Assembly: GCA_028823175.1 (NCBI GenBank)
Contig: JAPKBZ010000014.1
Coordinates: forward strand, 1 to 64,000
Origin: Myxococcota bacterium
GTDB taxonomy: Bacteria > Myxococcota_A > UBA9160 > UBA4427
Direction: 5' to 3'
DNA: 64,000 nt
Below are positions 30,805-40,133 of the stretch, one piece after another. The notes under the pieces were generated by a model. It saw nothing but the letters and a program-made list of their open reading frames with translations. It ran no database searches and was not told the origin of the DNA. The position numbers and the translations under genes are program-made. Position 1 is the first letter of the stretch. Each line of letters begins with the position of its first letter.

Positions 30805-31278
30805 TTGCCTCCTTGGTACTCGTCCGGACTGAAATTTGAGTGTTCGCAATGCGGCCTGTGCTGCACGGGCGAGCCGGGAATAGTCTTGGTGACCGACGAG
30901 GAGATCCAGGGTCTCGCGCGGGAGACGGGGCTCACGCCCGAAGCCTTTCGAGAGCGCTACACCCGCGGTCTCGCTACTGGCGAGACCGCCCTGGGCGAGC
31001 GAGAGAATGGCTCCTGCGTCCTGCACGGGGGGACCCGGGGTTGCCTTGTTTACTCGGCGCGGCCCCGCCAATGCATCAGCTACCCCTTCTGGCGGACGGT
31101 CGTCGCCTCGCCCGAGCGCTGGCAGGCGGAGGCGCGAAACTGTCCGGGGATCGGCCAAGGGGCGCTTCGAACACCGGCCGAGATCGCGAGCTTCGCTGAG
31201 CAGGACGGCACCCTTTCCTCGCATCGAGCGAGGAAACCCCGGGGCTCGCGGCAGGGCGGAGAGGGCCCCGCCCAATAA
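30805..31278 (+). CDS. YkgJ-type cysteine cluster protein
   Basis: FECSQCGLCCTGEPGIVLVTDEEI...CVLHGGTRGCLVYSARPRQCISYPFWR. Confidence 0.85.
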   Translation: MPPWYSSGLKFECSQCGLCCTGEPGIVLVTDEEIQGLARETGLTPEAFRERYTRGLATGETALGERENGSCVLHGGTRGCLVYSARPRQCISYPFWRTVVASPERWQAEARNCPGIGQGALRTPAEIASFAEQDGTLSSHRARKPRGSRQGGEGPAQ

Positions 31279-32907
31279 CTAGGCTGACCGGGGGGCTATC
31301 GACTCTTTGGCCCCTGTTCCCGCGGCCACCCGCTTGATGCCCTCCTCGAGTCCCCTCTCCGAGAGTTCGCCCGAGCAGATCTCGACCCCGTCGAATTCGA
31401 CAACCGGGAGCCTTGAGCCGTAGCGCGCCTCGAGTTCGGGGTCGCCTTGGATATCCAGGCGGACCCACTCGAGATTCAGTCGCTCGGCAAGCCGAGCGAC
31501 GGTCTCCTGCCCCCCGCCCCCCGCCTCGCCCGGAGAAGTGTCGTAGAGGATGAGTCGGCCCGCGGTTTCCGTTTTCTCATCGCGTAGAACACGATCGAGG
31601 AGCAATGTATAGATCGGCATGCCTCCAAGGCTGTGGGCCACGAGAGTCGCGGGGATACAGGTCAGCACAATGGGCAGAAGCAGTGCGTACCCACCGGTGA
31701 GTTCCATCGCCAAGATAATGCCGGTAATGGGCGCCCTGACCGTTGCCGAGAACAGCGCCCCCATCGCCGCCACCGTATAGACCTCGGGATGGTCAAGCAG
31801 CGCCGGAATCCAGCCGTGTGAGATTTGCCCGAACCAGAGTCCGAAGAGCGTCCCGAGGGCGAGCATTGGGGCAAAGATGCCCCCCGGCGCCCCGGTTCCA
31901 TAGCTCGCCACCGTCAGTACGAAGCGGCCCAGAAAGAGAGCCAGCAAGAAGAGGGTCGGGATTCCCCCGGTCAGGGCCCGTTCGATCAAGGCCTCGCCCC
32001 CACCAACTGCATTGGGAAGCGTCATCGAGAGCCAGCCGATGATGCCGCCCACGCTACCCGCGAGCAACAGTCGCTGGAGCTCGCTCGTTCGCGCCATGCG
32101 ATCCACCGCGCCGAGTAGAAGACCGTTGAACGCGTATCCGATCAGCCCAAGCAGCGCCCCGAAGAGCGGGAAAATCCAGAGCGCCTCGAGCGGGGGGGCC
32201 TCGAGATCCGGCATGGGAAGGATCAAGGTGCCCCCGAGAACGCCACGGACCACGATATCCGAGGTCGCGCAGGCGATCAGGACAGCCTGGACCGAGAGCG
32301 CGTTGTAGTGGAATTGCGGGCGCATTTCCTCGATGACGAAAAGCATTCCCGCCAGGGGGGCATTGAAGGCTGCCGTCAATCCGGCCCCGCCACCCGCGGC
32401 GAGCAGGACGTGGGCGTGCTCGGGCCGGAGGCCAAAAGTCTCCGAGAGCATTCGGCCGAGCGCGGCGCCCATCTGAATCGTTGGGCCTTCCCGGCCCATC
32501 AACAGACCCGACCCCAGGGAAAGAAGCCCCGCTACGAATTTCACCGGGAGAATGCGTTGCCAGCGCATGGGCCGCAGGCCATCGAGGGCCCCTTCGACTT
32601 CCTGAACGCCACTTCCCCCGGCCTCGGGAGCGAAACGCCGAACCAGCCAGACCGCGCCCATCACCGCCAGAGCCGACAGCAAAGCGGCCTGCCAGGGACT
32701 CGGCGCGCCGAACCCCAGATCTCCCGAGTCGAAGTGGCCCCGCAGGTTGTCCATCCCCGTGACGCTCGCGCGGAACGAGGCTCCGACGAGGCCGGCGGCC
32801 GCACCCACCACCAGAGCCCAAAACATAAGCGGCGCATCCCGGCCCTGCGCTTCGATAAAGCGCGCGACCATTCGCCGGTTCGGTCTCGCTTCAGCGTTGT
32901 CGGTCAT
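31279..32907 (-). CDS. ClC chloride channel/antiporter with C-terminal glutaredoxin-like (DUF836-like) domain
   Basis: GSGLLMGREGPTIQMGAALG, AAFNAPLAGMLFVIEEMRPQF, GTGAPGGIFAPMLALG; C-term RLILYDTSPGEAGGGGQETVARLAERLNLEWVRLDIQGDPELEARYGSRLPVVEFDGVEICSG. Confidence 0.88.
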   Translation of the reverse strand: MTDNAEARPNRRMVARFIEAQGRDAPLMFWALVVGAAAGLVGASFRASVTGMDNLRGHFDSGDLGFGAPSPWQAALLSALAVMGAVWLVRRFAPEAGGSGVQEVEGALDGLRPMRWQRILPVKFVAGLLSLGSGLLMGREGPTIQMGAALGRMLSETFGLRPEHAHVLLAAGGGAGLTAAFNAPLAGMLFVIEEMRPQFHYNALSVQAVLIACATSDIVVRGVLGGTLILPMPDLEAPPLEALWIFPLFGALLGLIGYAFNGLLLGAVDRMARTSELQRLLLAGSVGGIIGWLSMTLPNAVGGGEALIERALTGGIPTLFLLALFLGRFVLTVASYGTGAPGGIFAPMLALGTLFGLWFGQISHGWIPALLDHPEVYTVAAMGALFSATVRAPITGIILAMELTGGYALLLPIVLTCIPATLVAHSLGGMPIYTLLLDRVLRDEKTETAGRLILYDTSPGEAGGGGQETVARLAERLNLEWVRLDIQGDPELEARYGSRLPVVEFDGVEICSGELSERGLEEGIKRVAAGTGAKESIAPRSA

Positions 32908-33219
32908 GATTCCCCGGGGTTGCTCCCTCTGGTACCCAAACGAGTCGTAAAGCCTCTCCCAGGCGGGTCGGTGCCCGCTCAGTCCGGGTCGAACATACTC
33001 TTTCTTGCGGCCAGGGGGGTGGCCTCGGTGTAGAACTCCCTGAACTCAGAGGGGTGACGACCTCCGCCGTTTAGAATTCTCGGGGGGCGCCTCCAGCAGG
33101 CTCGGGGCCTTCGAGTTGAACTCCATCCTGGAAAAATAGGCAGACGCGGATCCCACGCAAACCGAGTGGGCGTCCGCCCGAACTCTCTCCGCTCAGGGAG
33201 AGAATCAGGGCCTCCGCTC

Positions 33220-33984
33220 TTAGTGGTTCCACCAAGCGAGATCAGAAAAGGCACGCAGGTCCATTTCGTGGGTCCATGCCGAGCGATGTTGCTGGGCGAG
33301 GTGGTAATAGCTGTCCGCGATTTTCTCGGGGAGCATGAGCCCGTCGTGCTCCATCCCCCGGGCCTCACGAAGCTTCGCAAAGGCCTCGGGCCCCAATATC
33401 TTTCCCAGGGTATCGGGAGCATCCACCGCGCCGTCGATGATGATATGGGCGATATGGACCCCTTTGGGCGAAAACTCCGCGTTCAGCGACTGGCAGAGCA
33501 TCCGTCGCCCTCCCATGGCAGCCGCGTGGGAGTGCTGGCCCGCGTTGCCCCGCACAGCCGAGGTCGCCGAGGTCACCAACAGGGTCCCGCGCCCTCTCTC
33601 CTCCATCCGTGGGCAGAGAGCCGAAGCCAGGCGAAAAAGGCCAAAAGTGCCCATCTGCCAGCCGAGTTCGAAGGCTTTGGCGCTCGTGCTCGCCAGGGAC
33701 CGATCCCCTATTTGTGCCCCGAGGTTATAGAGAGCGACCTCAATCGGCCCGATGTCTGCCTCAACTTGGCTCACCATATCCTCGATGGAGTCGGGTTCGA
33801 CAGCGTTGAGTAGGAGACCCGAAGCGCGCGCCCCGCTCTCCGTGATTCCTGTGACTAGAGAATCGAGGCCCGCCTGATCGCTCCGTCGACAAAGGACCGC
33901 GTGATAACCCTCTTGCGAAAAGCGCCGCGCCACATGACCGCCGATTCCCGCGCCCGCACCGACCACAAGACAAACAGGTTCCAT
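33220..33984 (-). CDS. SDR family oxidoreductase
   Basis: VCLVVGAGAGIGGHVARRFSQEGYHAVLCRR; ALYNLGAQ. Confidence 0.85.
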   Translation of the reverse strand: MEPVCLVVGAGAGIGGHVARRFSQEGYHAVLCRRSDQAGLDSLVTGITESGARASGLLLNAVEPDSIEDMVSQVEADIGPIEVALYNLGAQIGDRSLASTSAKAFELGWQMGTFGLFRLASALCPRMEERGRGTLLVTSATSAVRGNAGQHSHAAAMGGRRMLCQSLNAEFSPKGVHIAHIIIDGAVDAPDTLGKILGPEAFAKLREARGMEHDGLMLPEKIADSYYHLAQQHRSAWTHEMDLRAFSDLAWWNH

Positions 33985-34232
33985 CGATGGGCTCTCCTTT
34001 TTCGAGCGCTATGAGCGTACAAACCAAAGCCGCCGATTCCATCACGCGCCACGCCCCAAGCCGTTTTCGATAGGCGGACGGCGACACCAAAACCCTGGAT
34101 AGCCTAGCAGGGCCTAACTCCGACTCCGCCAGGATCGGTTTCGTCCTGAGACCGGTCTCCGGACCCGTCCCCTGCCCTCTCCAAACGAGCCCGACCCGTC
34201 GCCCACATTGACCCGGACGCCCGGGACGACTG

Positions 34233-34871
34233 TTAATAGACGAGAGGTACGACCCGCCAGCGGACTCGTTCGGCATAGGCCGAGTACTCGGGATCTTTCA
34301 GGAGCATCCGCTCCTCCGCCAGGATCCGCGCTCCAAGGAAGAGCCAGACCGTCATGTAGACCACCAAATTCCAGATCGATGGCGCGAGCAGGAGGTAGCC
34401 CAGATGAGTCAGGAAGTACCCGGCGTACATCGGGTGACGGACAAGACGGTAGAGCCCCTTGTCCATCACTCCCCGAGCAGCGGCGACAATCCCGAAACTC
34501 CTTCGCAGACTCAGCTTCGCCCCTGTATGAATCGCAACTCCCAAGACCAATAGAGGTGCGGCCACCGCCGCTGTGACCAGCGGCGCGCCCCCCGGCCCCA
34601 CGGCCAAGGCAAGAAAGGTTCCCGCCACAGCAATGAACCAATCCCAGGGTCGATCCGAGATCAGTTCCGTGGGTCGCCGAATCAGCACGAAGATCACGAC
34701 GATCCCTTCACTGGCAAGAAGCAGCAACGAGAACCAGTTATGGACCTGGACCTGCTCTGGCCAGATCCTCAACAGCAGCCAGCCATAGGCCACAACCAGA
34801 AGGACCTGCTCGGTCCTGTCGAGCCATCTGGCTTTAACACTCGAGGGCACGACGTTATTAGAGAAGAACAC
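34233..34871 (-). CDS. Isoprenylcysteine carboxyl methyltransferase (ICMT)-like membrane protein
   Basis: GVMDKGLYRLVRHPMYAGYFLTHLGYLLLAPS...GARILAEERMLLKDPEYSAYAERVRWRVVP. Confidence 0.88.
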   Translation of the reverse strand: MFFSNNVVPSSVKARWLDRTEQVLLVVAYGWLLLRIWPEQVQVHNWFSLLLLASEGIVVIFVLIRRPTELISDRPWDWFIAVAGTFLALAVGPGGAPLVTAAVAAPLLVLGVAIHTGAKLSLRRSFGIVAAARGVMDKGLYRLVRHPMYAGYFLTHLGYLLLAPSIWNLVVYMTVWLFLGARILAEERMLLKDPEYSAYAERVRWRVVPLVY

Positions 34872-35335
34872 TTCGATTACTCCGTCGCAAGTGCGGAAGC
34901 GAGTGTGGCGCGACTATATCAAGCGGCGGCCGGATGGCTACGCCCACCCTTGCGACCAGCGCACTCCCCAAGGACTCACTTGGGCGAAGTCCGATCGCCA
35001 CTTCGAAATCCCAGCGCGCTATGGGGGAATAGGACATTCAAGCTGCCTTCAGGCGCAACGTCCGGGTAGGTGCATTAGGTATAAGCCCGTAGGGTGTTCC
35101 GTGATGGGTATTGGCCGCATCCGCTTCAAAGGATCTGCTTTCTGGGCATTCGCGCGAGGTGTTTTCGAGTGGAATCAAGAATCTGTGTCGCCTTTTGCCG
35201 GTGGGCTTCATAAAACATTAATGTGCATTTGAAATGATACCCCTACGCGAAACGACGGCAGTTCTAGTGAAACGAAAGCGCATTCAATGTGCATCGGTAT
35301 TAAATAAAAAATTCACTCCTTTCAGGATGATTCAC

Positions 35336-35464
35336 ATGATCACGGATCTCGACAGGAATTCACTAACAGCTAAGGCAAGCACGATAATTCTGCTTGCTGG
35401 TCTTTCCGTGCTCTCGGCCGCAACGGCTTTTGGGCGATACAGCTCGGAGCGTGCATCGGTGTAG
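35336..35464 (+). CDS. Possible short secreted peptide
   Basis: MITDLDRNSLTAKASTIILLAGLSVLSAATAFGRYSSERASV, signal-peptide-like; no homology known to me. Confidence 0.3.
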   Translation: MITDLDRNSLTAKASTIILLAGLSVLSAATAFGRYSSERASV

Positions 35465-35473
35465 AGAGAAAAA

Positions 35474-35551
35474 AACGCGGACAACGAACGCGGAAAAAGA
35501 ACGAGGCCAAAGAACGAGTACAAGGAACGAGTACAAAGAACGAGGACAAAA
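35474..35551 (+). repeat. Degenerate 13-bp tandem repeat, 6 copies, consensus AACGAGKACAAAG
   Basis: AACGCGGACAACG/AACGCGGAAAAAG/AACGAGGCCAAAG/AACGAGTACAAGG/AACGAGTACAAAG/AACGAGGACAAAA. Confidence 0.9.
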
Positions 35552-35675
35552 AATGCATTCTTCAGAAGACACCTGCCCCCGACCCCCCAAGTCCGTAACC
35601 CGCCGGCTTCTTCCGAATTTGTTTCCGCTGGAGATCGGACAAAAATACTCACAAATAAACATTTTTCAGTTCGCG

Positions 35676-35849
35676 ATGAGCATGGGCATGGTATTCGCCA
35701 TGACATTCGCTTCCGCAGGCACGGCATTCGCACAGGGACAGCGGATTGGCAAAGGGACGAGGCAGGTCAATCCTCCCGTAGGTTCGCCCGGCGGGCCGTG
35801 TATTGACCTGGGCAAGGTCGTAACTCCCGAAACATCCCCGACGTGCTGA
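35676..35849 (+). CDS. Possible short secreted peptide with two Cys
   Basis: MSMGMVFAMTFASAGTAFAQ signal then GQRIGKGTRQVNPPVGSPGGPCIDLGKVVTPETSPTC. Confidence 0.4.
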   Translation: MSMGMVFAMTFASAGTAFAQGQRIGKGTRQVNPPVGSPGGPCIDLGKVVTPETSPTC

Positions 35850-36333
35850 AGATCCGCGATAGCCCGGTTGGGCCCCGGAGTTCAAAGACCCATCCTTTCC
35901 TGTTGATTCACACTCTCGCTCGCGGCTCTTGCATCCCTCGACGAAGACCTTCTCCTTTGATCTGCCAAGTCACACCGAACGCGGAGGCATTTCCCGACTA
36001 CGTACTTCTACCGAAAACTCAGCCCGGCTGGAAAATTTATTCTGTCCTAAAAAAACCCCATCTAATTTTCAAAAATATCGGCCTTGCAATGTCAGTTGCA
36101 TTTTTGTCGACTCAAAACACTTCAGGATTATGACTTGGTAATCCCGACGTTTTTTCGGCGGAAATTCATCAATCGTCCCCTAACGTTCTTTCGTAGGCGG
36201 TTAGCACCCGCAATTGCTCCTCAAGATCGAGCCGGAATTCGACCGGTCTTCTGTTTCGGAAGCTCCTACTCCCGCACCCATCCTCGTACATTTTTCTGCT
36301 CCTGCTGCTTATCTCACCCGGACTCGATCCATC

Positions 36334-37593
36334 ATGAATAGTTTTAGCCATTCAGAGTTTGCTTCTTTTCCTCCGTCGGCAGACCGCCGCCGCGGGGGGC
36401 TCGTTTCGTTTCTGGTCATCGGCACCGTGGTGATCTTCCTGACGATGGTCAGCTTCACGGTGAGCACCGGTGAGATTCTCATTCGCCAGCAGAAGCTGCA
36501 GGATTTTGTCGATGCGACGGCCCTGGCAGGAGCCGCAGCCCTACGAGATGGCGACAACGCCCTCCAGGCCGTGTCGAACGCGGTTTCCCTCGCCAGCGAG
36601 CCCAGCGGCGCTCCTTTCCCCAACATGACTCTGTCCCCCGGCGCGGTGGAGGTTGGGCGTTATGACTTCATTAACCACAAGTTCATCTCCACGGCTAGCA
36701 GCACCGAGGGCGTGCCAGCGGTACGCGTCGTATTGCCGCTCTCTGTCGGGTTGGGGCCAGATACGCCCTCAGACTCTACGTTCATTATGTCCAGCTTCCT
36801 ACGCGATCAGCTAGGGCTCGATGAAATCTCCCTCCACGCGGAGGCAATCGCGGTGGTACGCCCCCGGGATATCGTGATCGTTCAAGACATCACCGGCTCA
36901 TTTATTCAAGAATTCGAATATGCCCGCAGCGCCGACCTAGCCCTGGTCGAGATCATCGCCAACTCCTACGGCGGCCTTGGTGACCGTATTGGCGTCGTGA
37001 CTTTCGGCCGAAAAGCGTATACCGAGTTCCCTCTCACCCCCGTCGCCGAGGGGGCCGAAGACTTGACTGAGTTCCTCGGCTCCACCATGGAGGTCTGTAC
37101 CACCAGCAGCCAAAGGCACCAGTACCAGAATTCCGGCCATCGCAAATATGATCCCTTGGATCCGAATGACACTGCGGGCAGAAGACTCAGAAGGGTCAAC
37201 TGCCAGGGAACCGGCACAGGCCCTGGCCTGGTTCAAGCGACCAGCATGCTCGATGCGGCTGTTGCCCGGGGCTCAGACCCTGTAATCGTTCTCCTGACCG
37301 ATGGCGTGCCCTGCCACTACTCTCGGCGCCTCAGCCCTTTCCAATGGGTTGAGCGTGGAAAAGTCGAAGCCATTGATGCTGCCATCGAGGCCAAGCTCAA
37401 GGGCATCCGTATCTTCGTGGTCAACCTCTCGCTCCCTCCATACGGTCCCGAGGGCTCATGCTCGTCGGACGGCAGCGCCTTCAATATAGATCTGGCGAGT
37501 CACGGTTACGGAATGACTACCGACGACCCGAGTGATCTGGAACAGAAGCTGCTCGAAGTAGCGAACAAGCTCACTCTTCGGCTCGTGCAGTAG
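36334..37593 (+). CDS. TadG-like protein with TadE/G N-terminus and von Willebrand factor A domain
   Basis: RRGGLVSFLVIGTVVIFLTMVSFTVSTGEILIRQQKLQDFVDATALAGAAALRDG; IVIVQDITGSFIQ MIDAS-like; VIVLLTDGVP. Confidence 0.85.
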   Translation: MNSFSHSEFASFPPSADRRRGGLVSFLVIGTVVIFLTMVSFTVSTGEILIRQQKLQDFVDATALAGAAALRDGDNALQAVSNAVSLASEPSGAPFPNMTLSPGAVEVGRYDFINHKFISTASSTEGVPAVRVVLPLSVGLGPDTPSDSTFIMSSFLRDQLGLDEISLHAEAIAVVRPRDIVIVQDITGSFIQEFEYARSADLALVEIIANSYGGLGDRIGVVTFGRKAYTEFPLTPVAEGAEDLTEFLGSTMEVCTTSSQRHQYQNSGHRKYDPLDPNDTAGRRLRRVNCQGTGTGPGLVQATSMLDAAVARGSDPVIVLLTDGVPCHYSRRLSPFQWVERGKVEAIDAAIEAKLKGIRIFVVNLSLPPYGPEGSCSSDGSAFNIDLASHGYGMTTDDPSDLEQKLLEVANKLTLRLVQ

Positions 37594-37769
37594 TAGTCAT
37601 ACTCGACCCTTATATATAGGCCTATCGATGCCTCTAACCATACACGCGGAAAGACTTCGCAAGTGCGAAAGAATTCCGAGTGCGCGCAGGAATCCAACAT
37701 CCCTAGGGATACGGAGAACTGCATACCAAGGGCTCGCTAAAGCGGTGCTCAAATCACAATAGGAGAAAC

Positions 37770-37931
37770 ATGATGATTAAGAATTTCCTCTTTGAAGACG
37801 ACGGAATGGAAATGGTTGAGTGGGCGCTGGTTGCTGTTCTCTTCGCCATCGTGGCAGGAGTTGCATTCACCGGTGTAGGCACCGCAGTGACCACAGCCCT
37901 CGGCTCAGTGGTTAGTACCATCGCTCCGTAA
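37770..37931 (+). CDS. flp: Flp-type pilin
   Basis: 53-aa ORF below track cutoff: MMIKNFLFEDDGMEMVEWALVAVLFAIVAGVAFTGVGTAVTTALGSVVSTIAP; RBS AGGAG; prepilin-like DG/MEMVEWAL; next to tad genes. Confidence 0.88.
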   Translation: MMIKNFLFEDDGMEMVEWALVAVLFAIVAGVAFTGVGTAVTTALGSVVSTIAP

Positions 37932-37964
37932 GTTGTCCCTACAGAGACAGGACGCTTACCCTCA

Positions 37965-38654
37965 GTGACCAAGGAACTAGTTAATCCTGCTCCCGCTGCC
38001 GCTACAGGCACGGGTGGGGGAAAATCCGGATCCGCTTGGGCCCGGCCGGTTTCGCTCGGCCGCGCTCGTGTGGTCTCGGTTCCGCTCGCCCTTGGGGCGA
38101 GTTTGGGCATTCTTGGGCTTGCGCACTGGGTAGGGCTGCCCCTCCTTGCGGGGGCAGCCCTCTATCTCTTCTTCGCGATGGAGTCCGACTTGCGTTGCGC
38201 CCGGATCCCCAATTGGCTCAATGCCACCGGACTCCTGATCGCCATCGCAGCCGGTTATTTCATCGCGGGAACGGCCGGCCTGGAAAAGGCGGGCATGGGT
38301 GCCTTGGCCGGCTTGCTTCCAGGCTTCGCACTCTATGCATGTGGAGCGATTGGCGCCGGAGATGCAAAGGGCTTTGCTGTGCTCGGTGCTCTGCAGGGTC
38401 CGGCAGCGGTGCCCGAAATCTACCTCTATGCCCTGGCTGCCGGTGCTCTTTTCTCCCTGGCTCTTCTGGCCTATCGCGGCGAACTGGACGCGTTCCTCGC
38501 GCGTTGGGCGGAGAGCCTCCGCGGTCTCGTCCTCTCGCGTCGTTTCTATCACCCCGCGCCAGCGCCCGGAAGCGCCGCGGCCGGAGGCTTTCCCTTCGCC
38601 CTCTGCATGGCCGCCGGACTCTTTGCTCAGACGCTCTCGGGGATGACATCATGA
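37965..38654 (+). CDS. cpaA: A24 prepilin peptidase (CpaA/TadV)
   Basis: SDLRCARIPNWLNATGLLIAI...GAIGAGDAKGFAVLGAL. Confidence 0.87.
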   Translation: MTKELVNPAPAAATGTGGGKSGSAWARPVSLGRARVVSVPLALGASLGILGLAHWVGLPLLAGAALYLFFAMESDLRCARIPNWLNATGLLIAIAAGYFIAGTAGLEKAGMGALAGLLPGFALYACGAIGAGDAKGFAVLGALQGPAAVPEIYLYALAAGALFSLALLAYRGELDAFLARWAESLRGLVLSRRFYHPAPAPGSAAAGGFPFALCMAAGLFAQTLSGMTS

Positions 38655-39154
38655 TCGTCCCCTGCAGCAATCATTCGGGCTCGAGGAGGCGCCAGGTCTC
38701 GGGCACGGCCATGGTGGAAATGGCGATGATCCTGCCCCTTCTGCTCACCATGCTCTTTGGCGTCATTGAATTTGGTCGTCTCTTCGTCGAGTGGCAGATC
38801 GTCCAATCCTCGGCTCGCTCCGGAGCCCGGTCGGCCGCGCTCTATCGAGCTGAATGCAACCCCTCTGTCGTTCTGAACGAGGTTTCAGCAACGGTGAGCG
38901 CTGTGATCGGCGCAAACCCCATGACCCAATCGAAGGCGCTGGAAGTAGATGTGGCAAATGCATGCTCGACACAGGCCAGCCAACTCTGTTGCGTCACGGT
39001 CCGACTTCACACGGACCTAGGAATTCTGAGCGACGTCGCCGAGGTAATTTCCGGCGACCCCACCTTGGTTCTGACCTCGACCGCGGTTATGCGGCCCGAA
39101 GCTGCGATCGGAATCGTCGAAGGCACTGCCAGTTGCGCGGGGGGGTTCCCATGA
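38651..39154 (+). CDS. tadE: TadE-like pilus assembly protein
   Basis: VSGTAMVEMAMILPLLLTMLFGVIEFGRLFVEWQIVQSSARSGARSAAL; ATGA overlap with cpaA stop. Confidence 0.88.
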   Translation: MIVPCSNHSGSRRRQVSGTAMVEMAMILPLLLTMLFGVIEFGRLFVEWQIVQSSARSGARSAALYRAECNPSVVLNEVSATVSAVIGANPMTQSKALEVDVANACSTQASQLCCVTVRLHTDLGILSDVAEVISGDPTLVLTSTAVMRPEAAIGIVEGTASCAGGFP

Positions 39155-39230
39155 CCTGCGCCTGGAACCCATTCTAGATCGCTGTCAGTAATCAAATCTA
39201 ACTCACTAGGAAACACAGACTGATTCTCTC

Positions 39231-40133
39231 ATGGCCCCTCGTACCCTTATTCTCTTATTCCTATCTCTCGCTCTCGCCGCCGCGGCTGGCTACTCGAATT
39301 GGCGTTTTCTAATCGCCGCTGCCGAGAATGAGCCGCAAAGCGCCGAGCCCTCGCCTCTCCAGAAAGTGGTCGTGGCAAGAGCCGACCTCCGCATCTCCCA
39401 ACCCATGAACTCTCTCATGTTGGACGTAGTCGACTGGCCCGCCCGTCTGGCCCCGAAGGGAACTTTCGAGCGAGTCGCCGATGTCATCGAGCGTATCCCC
39501 CGGCGACACTTTGCTCCCGGTGAGCCTCTCCTCGAGTCCGGACTCTTTGGCAAGGGCGCACTGGCCGGCCTCTCGCCTCTGATCGAAAACGGACGGCGCG
39601 CGATGTCGGTCAAGGTCGACGAAGTCATCGGTATCGCTGGTTTCGTGAGCGTGGGGGCAAGAGTCGACGTGCTCGCGACTCTGCGAAGAACCGTCGAAAG
39701 CGAGGCATTCTCGCAAGTCATTCTCCAGGACGTGCGGATACTCGCAGTTGACCGTGCGCTCGAACCCCGAGAAACAGACTCCGACGACCGAGTGAGTGTA
39801 GTGACCCTGGAGGTCAGCCCCGAGCAGGCAAAGAAACTCGCATTTGCGTCTTCCCAGGGCAGTATCCAGCTCGCCTTGCGCAGCCCCGGCGACACCGATC
39901 TGGCCCCTACAGGAAGCGTGGGCACCCCGAATCTGAAAGGAGAGGAAGCGCCCAAAAGAAAGCGCTCGCACGAGGTAACTGTTCTGCGGGGACTCGAGCG
40001 CTCGTCGCAGAAATTCTTGGGAGGCGAACTCGTCCCGTCCCCGGCCAATCTGTCCACTGCTGGGCTCAGCCCCTATGACTTTTTGGGAATACCTCCCTCG
40101 GCGTTAACAAACAGCCAAAGGAGGGACAACTAG
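39231..40133 (+). CDS. cpaB: Flp pilus assembly protein CpaB (SAF domain)
   Basis: VVARADLRISQPMNSLMLDVVDWPARLAPKGTF...RRAMSVKVDEVIGIAGFVSVGARVDVLATL. Confidence 0.9.
   Translation: MAPRTLILLFLSLALAAAAGYSNWRFLIAAAENEPQSAEPSPLQKVVVARADLRISQPMNSLMLDVVDWPARLAPKGTFERVADVIERIPRRHFAPGEPLLESGLFGKGALAGLSPLIENGRRAMSVKVDEVIGIAGFVSVGARVDVLATLRRTVESEAFSQVILQDVRILAVDRALEPRETDSDDRVSVVTLEVSPEQAKKLAFASSQGSIQLALRSPGDTDLAPTGSVGTPNLKGEEAPKRKRSHEVTVLRGLERSSQKFLGGELVPSPANLSTAGLSPYDFLGIPPSALTNSQRRDN

Noticed and set aside
33143-33204. Two adjacent hairpins between SDR and ClC genes (GACG..CCCAC/GTGGGCGTC; TCTCTCC/GGAGAGA) as a terminator
   Set aside because: No T-tract on either strand; too weak to call as rho-independent terminators
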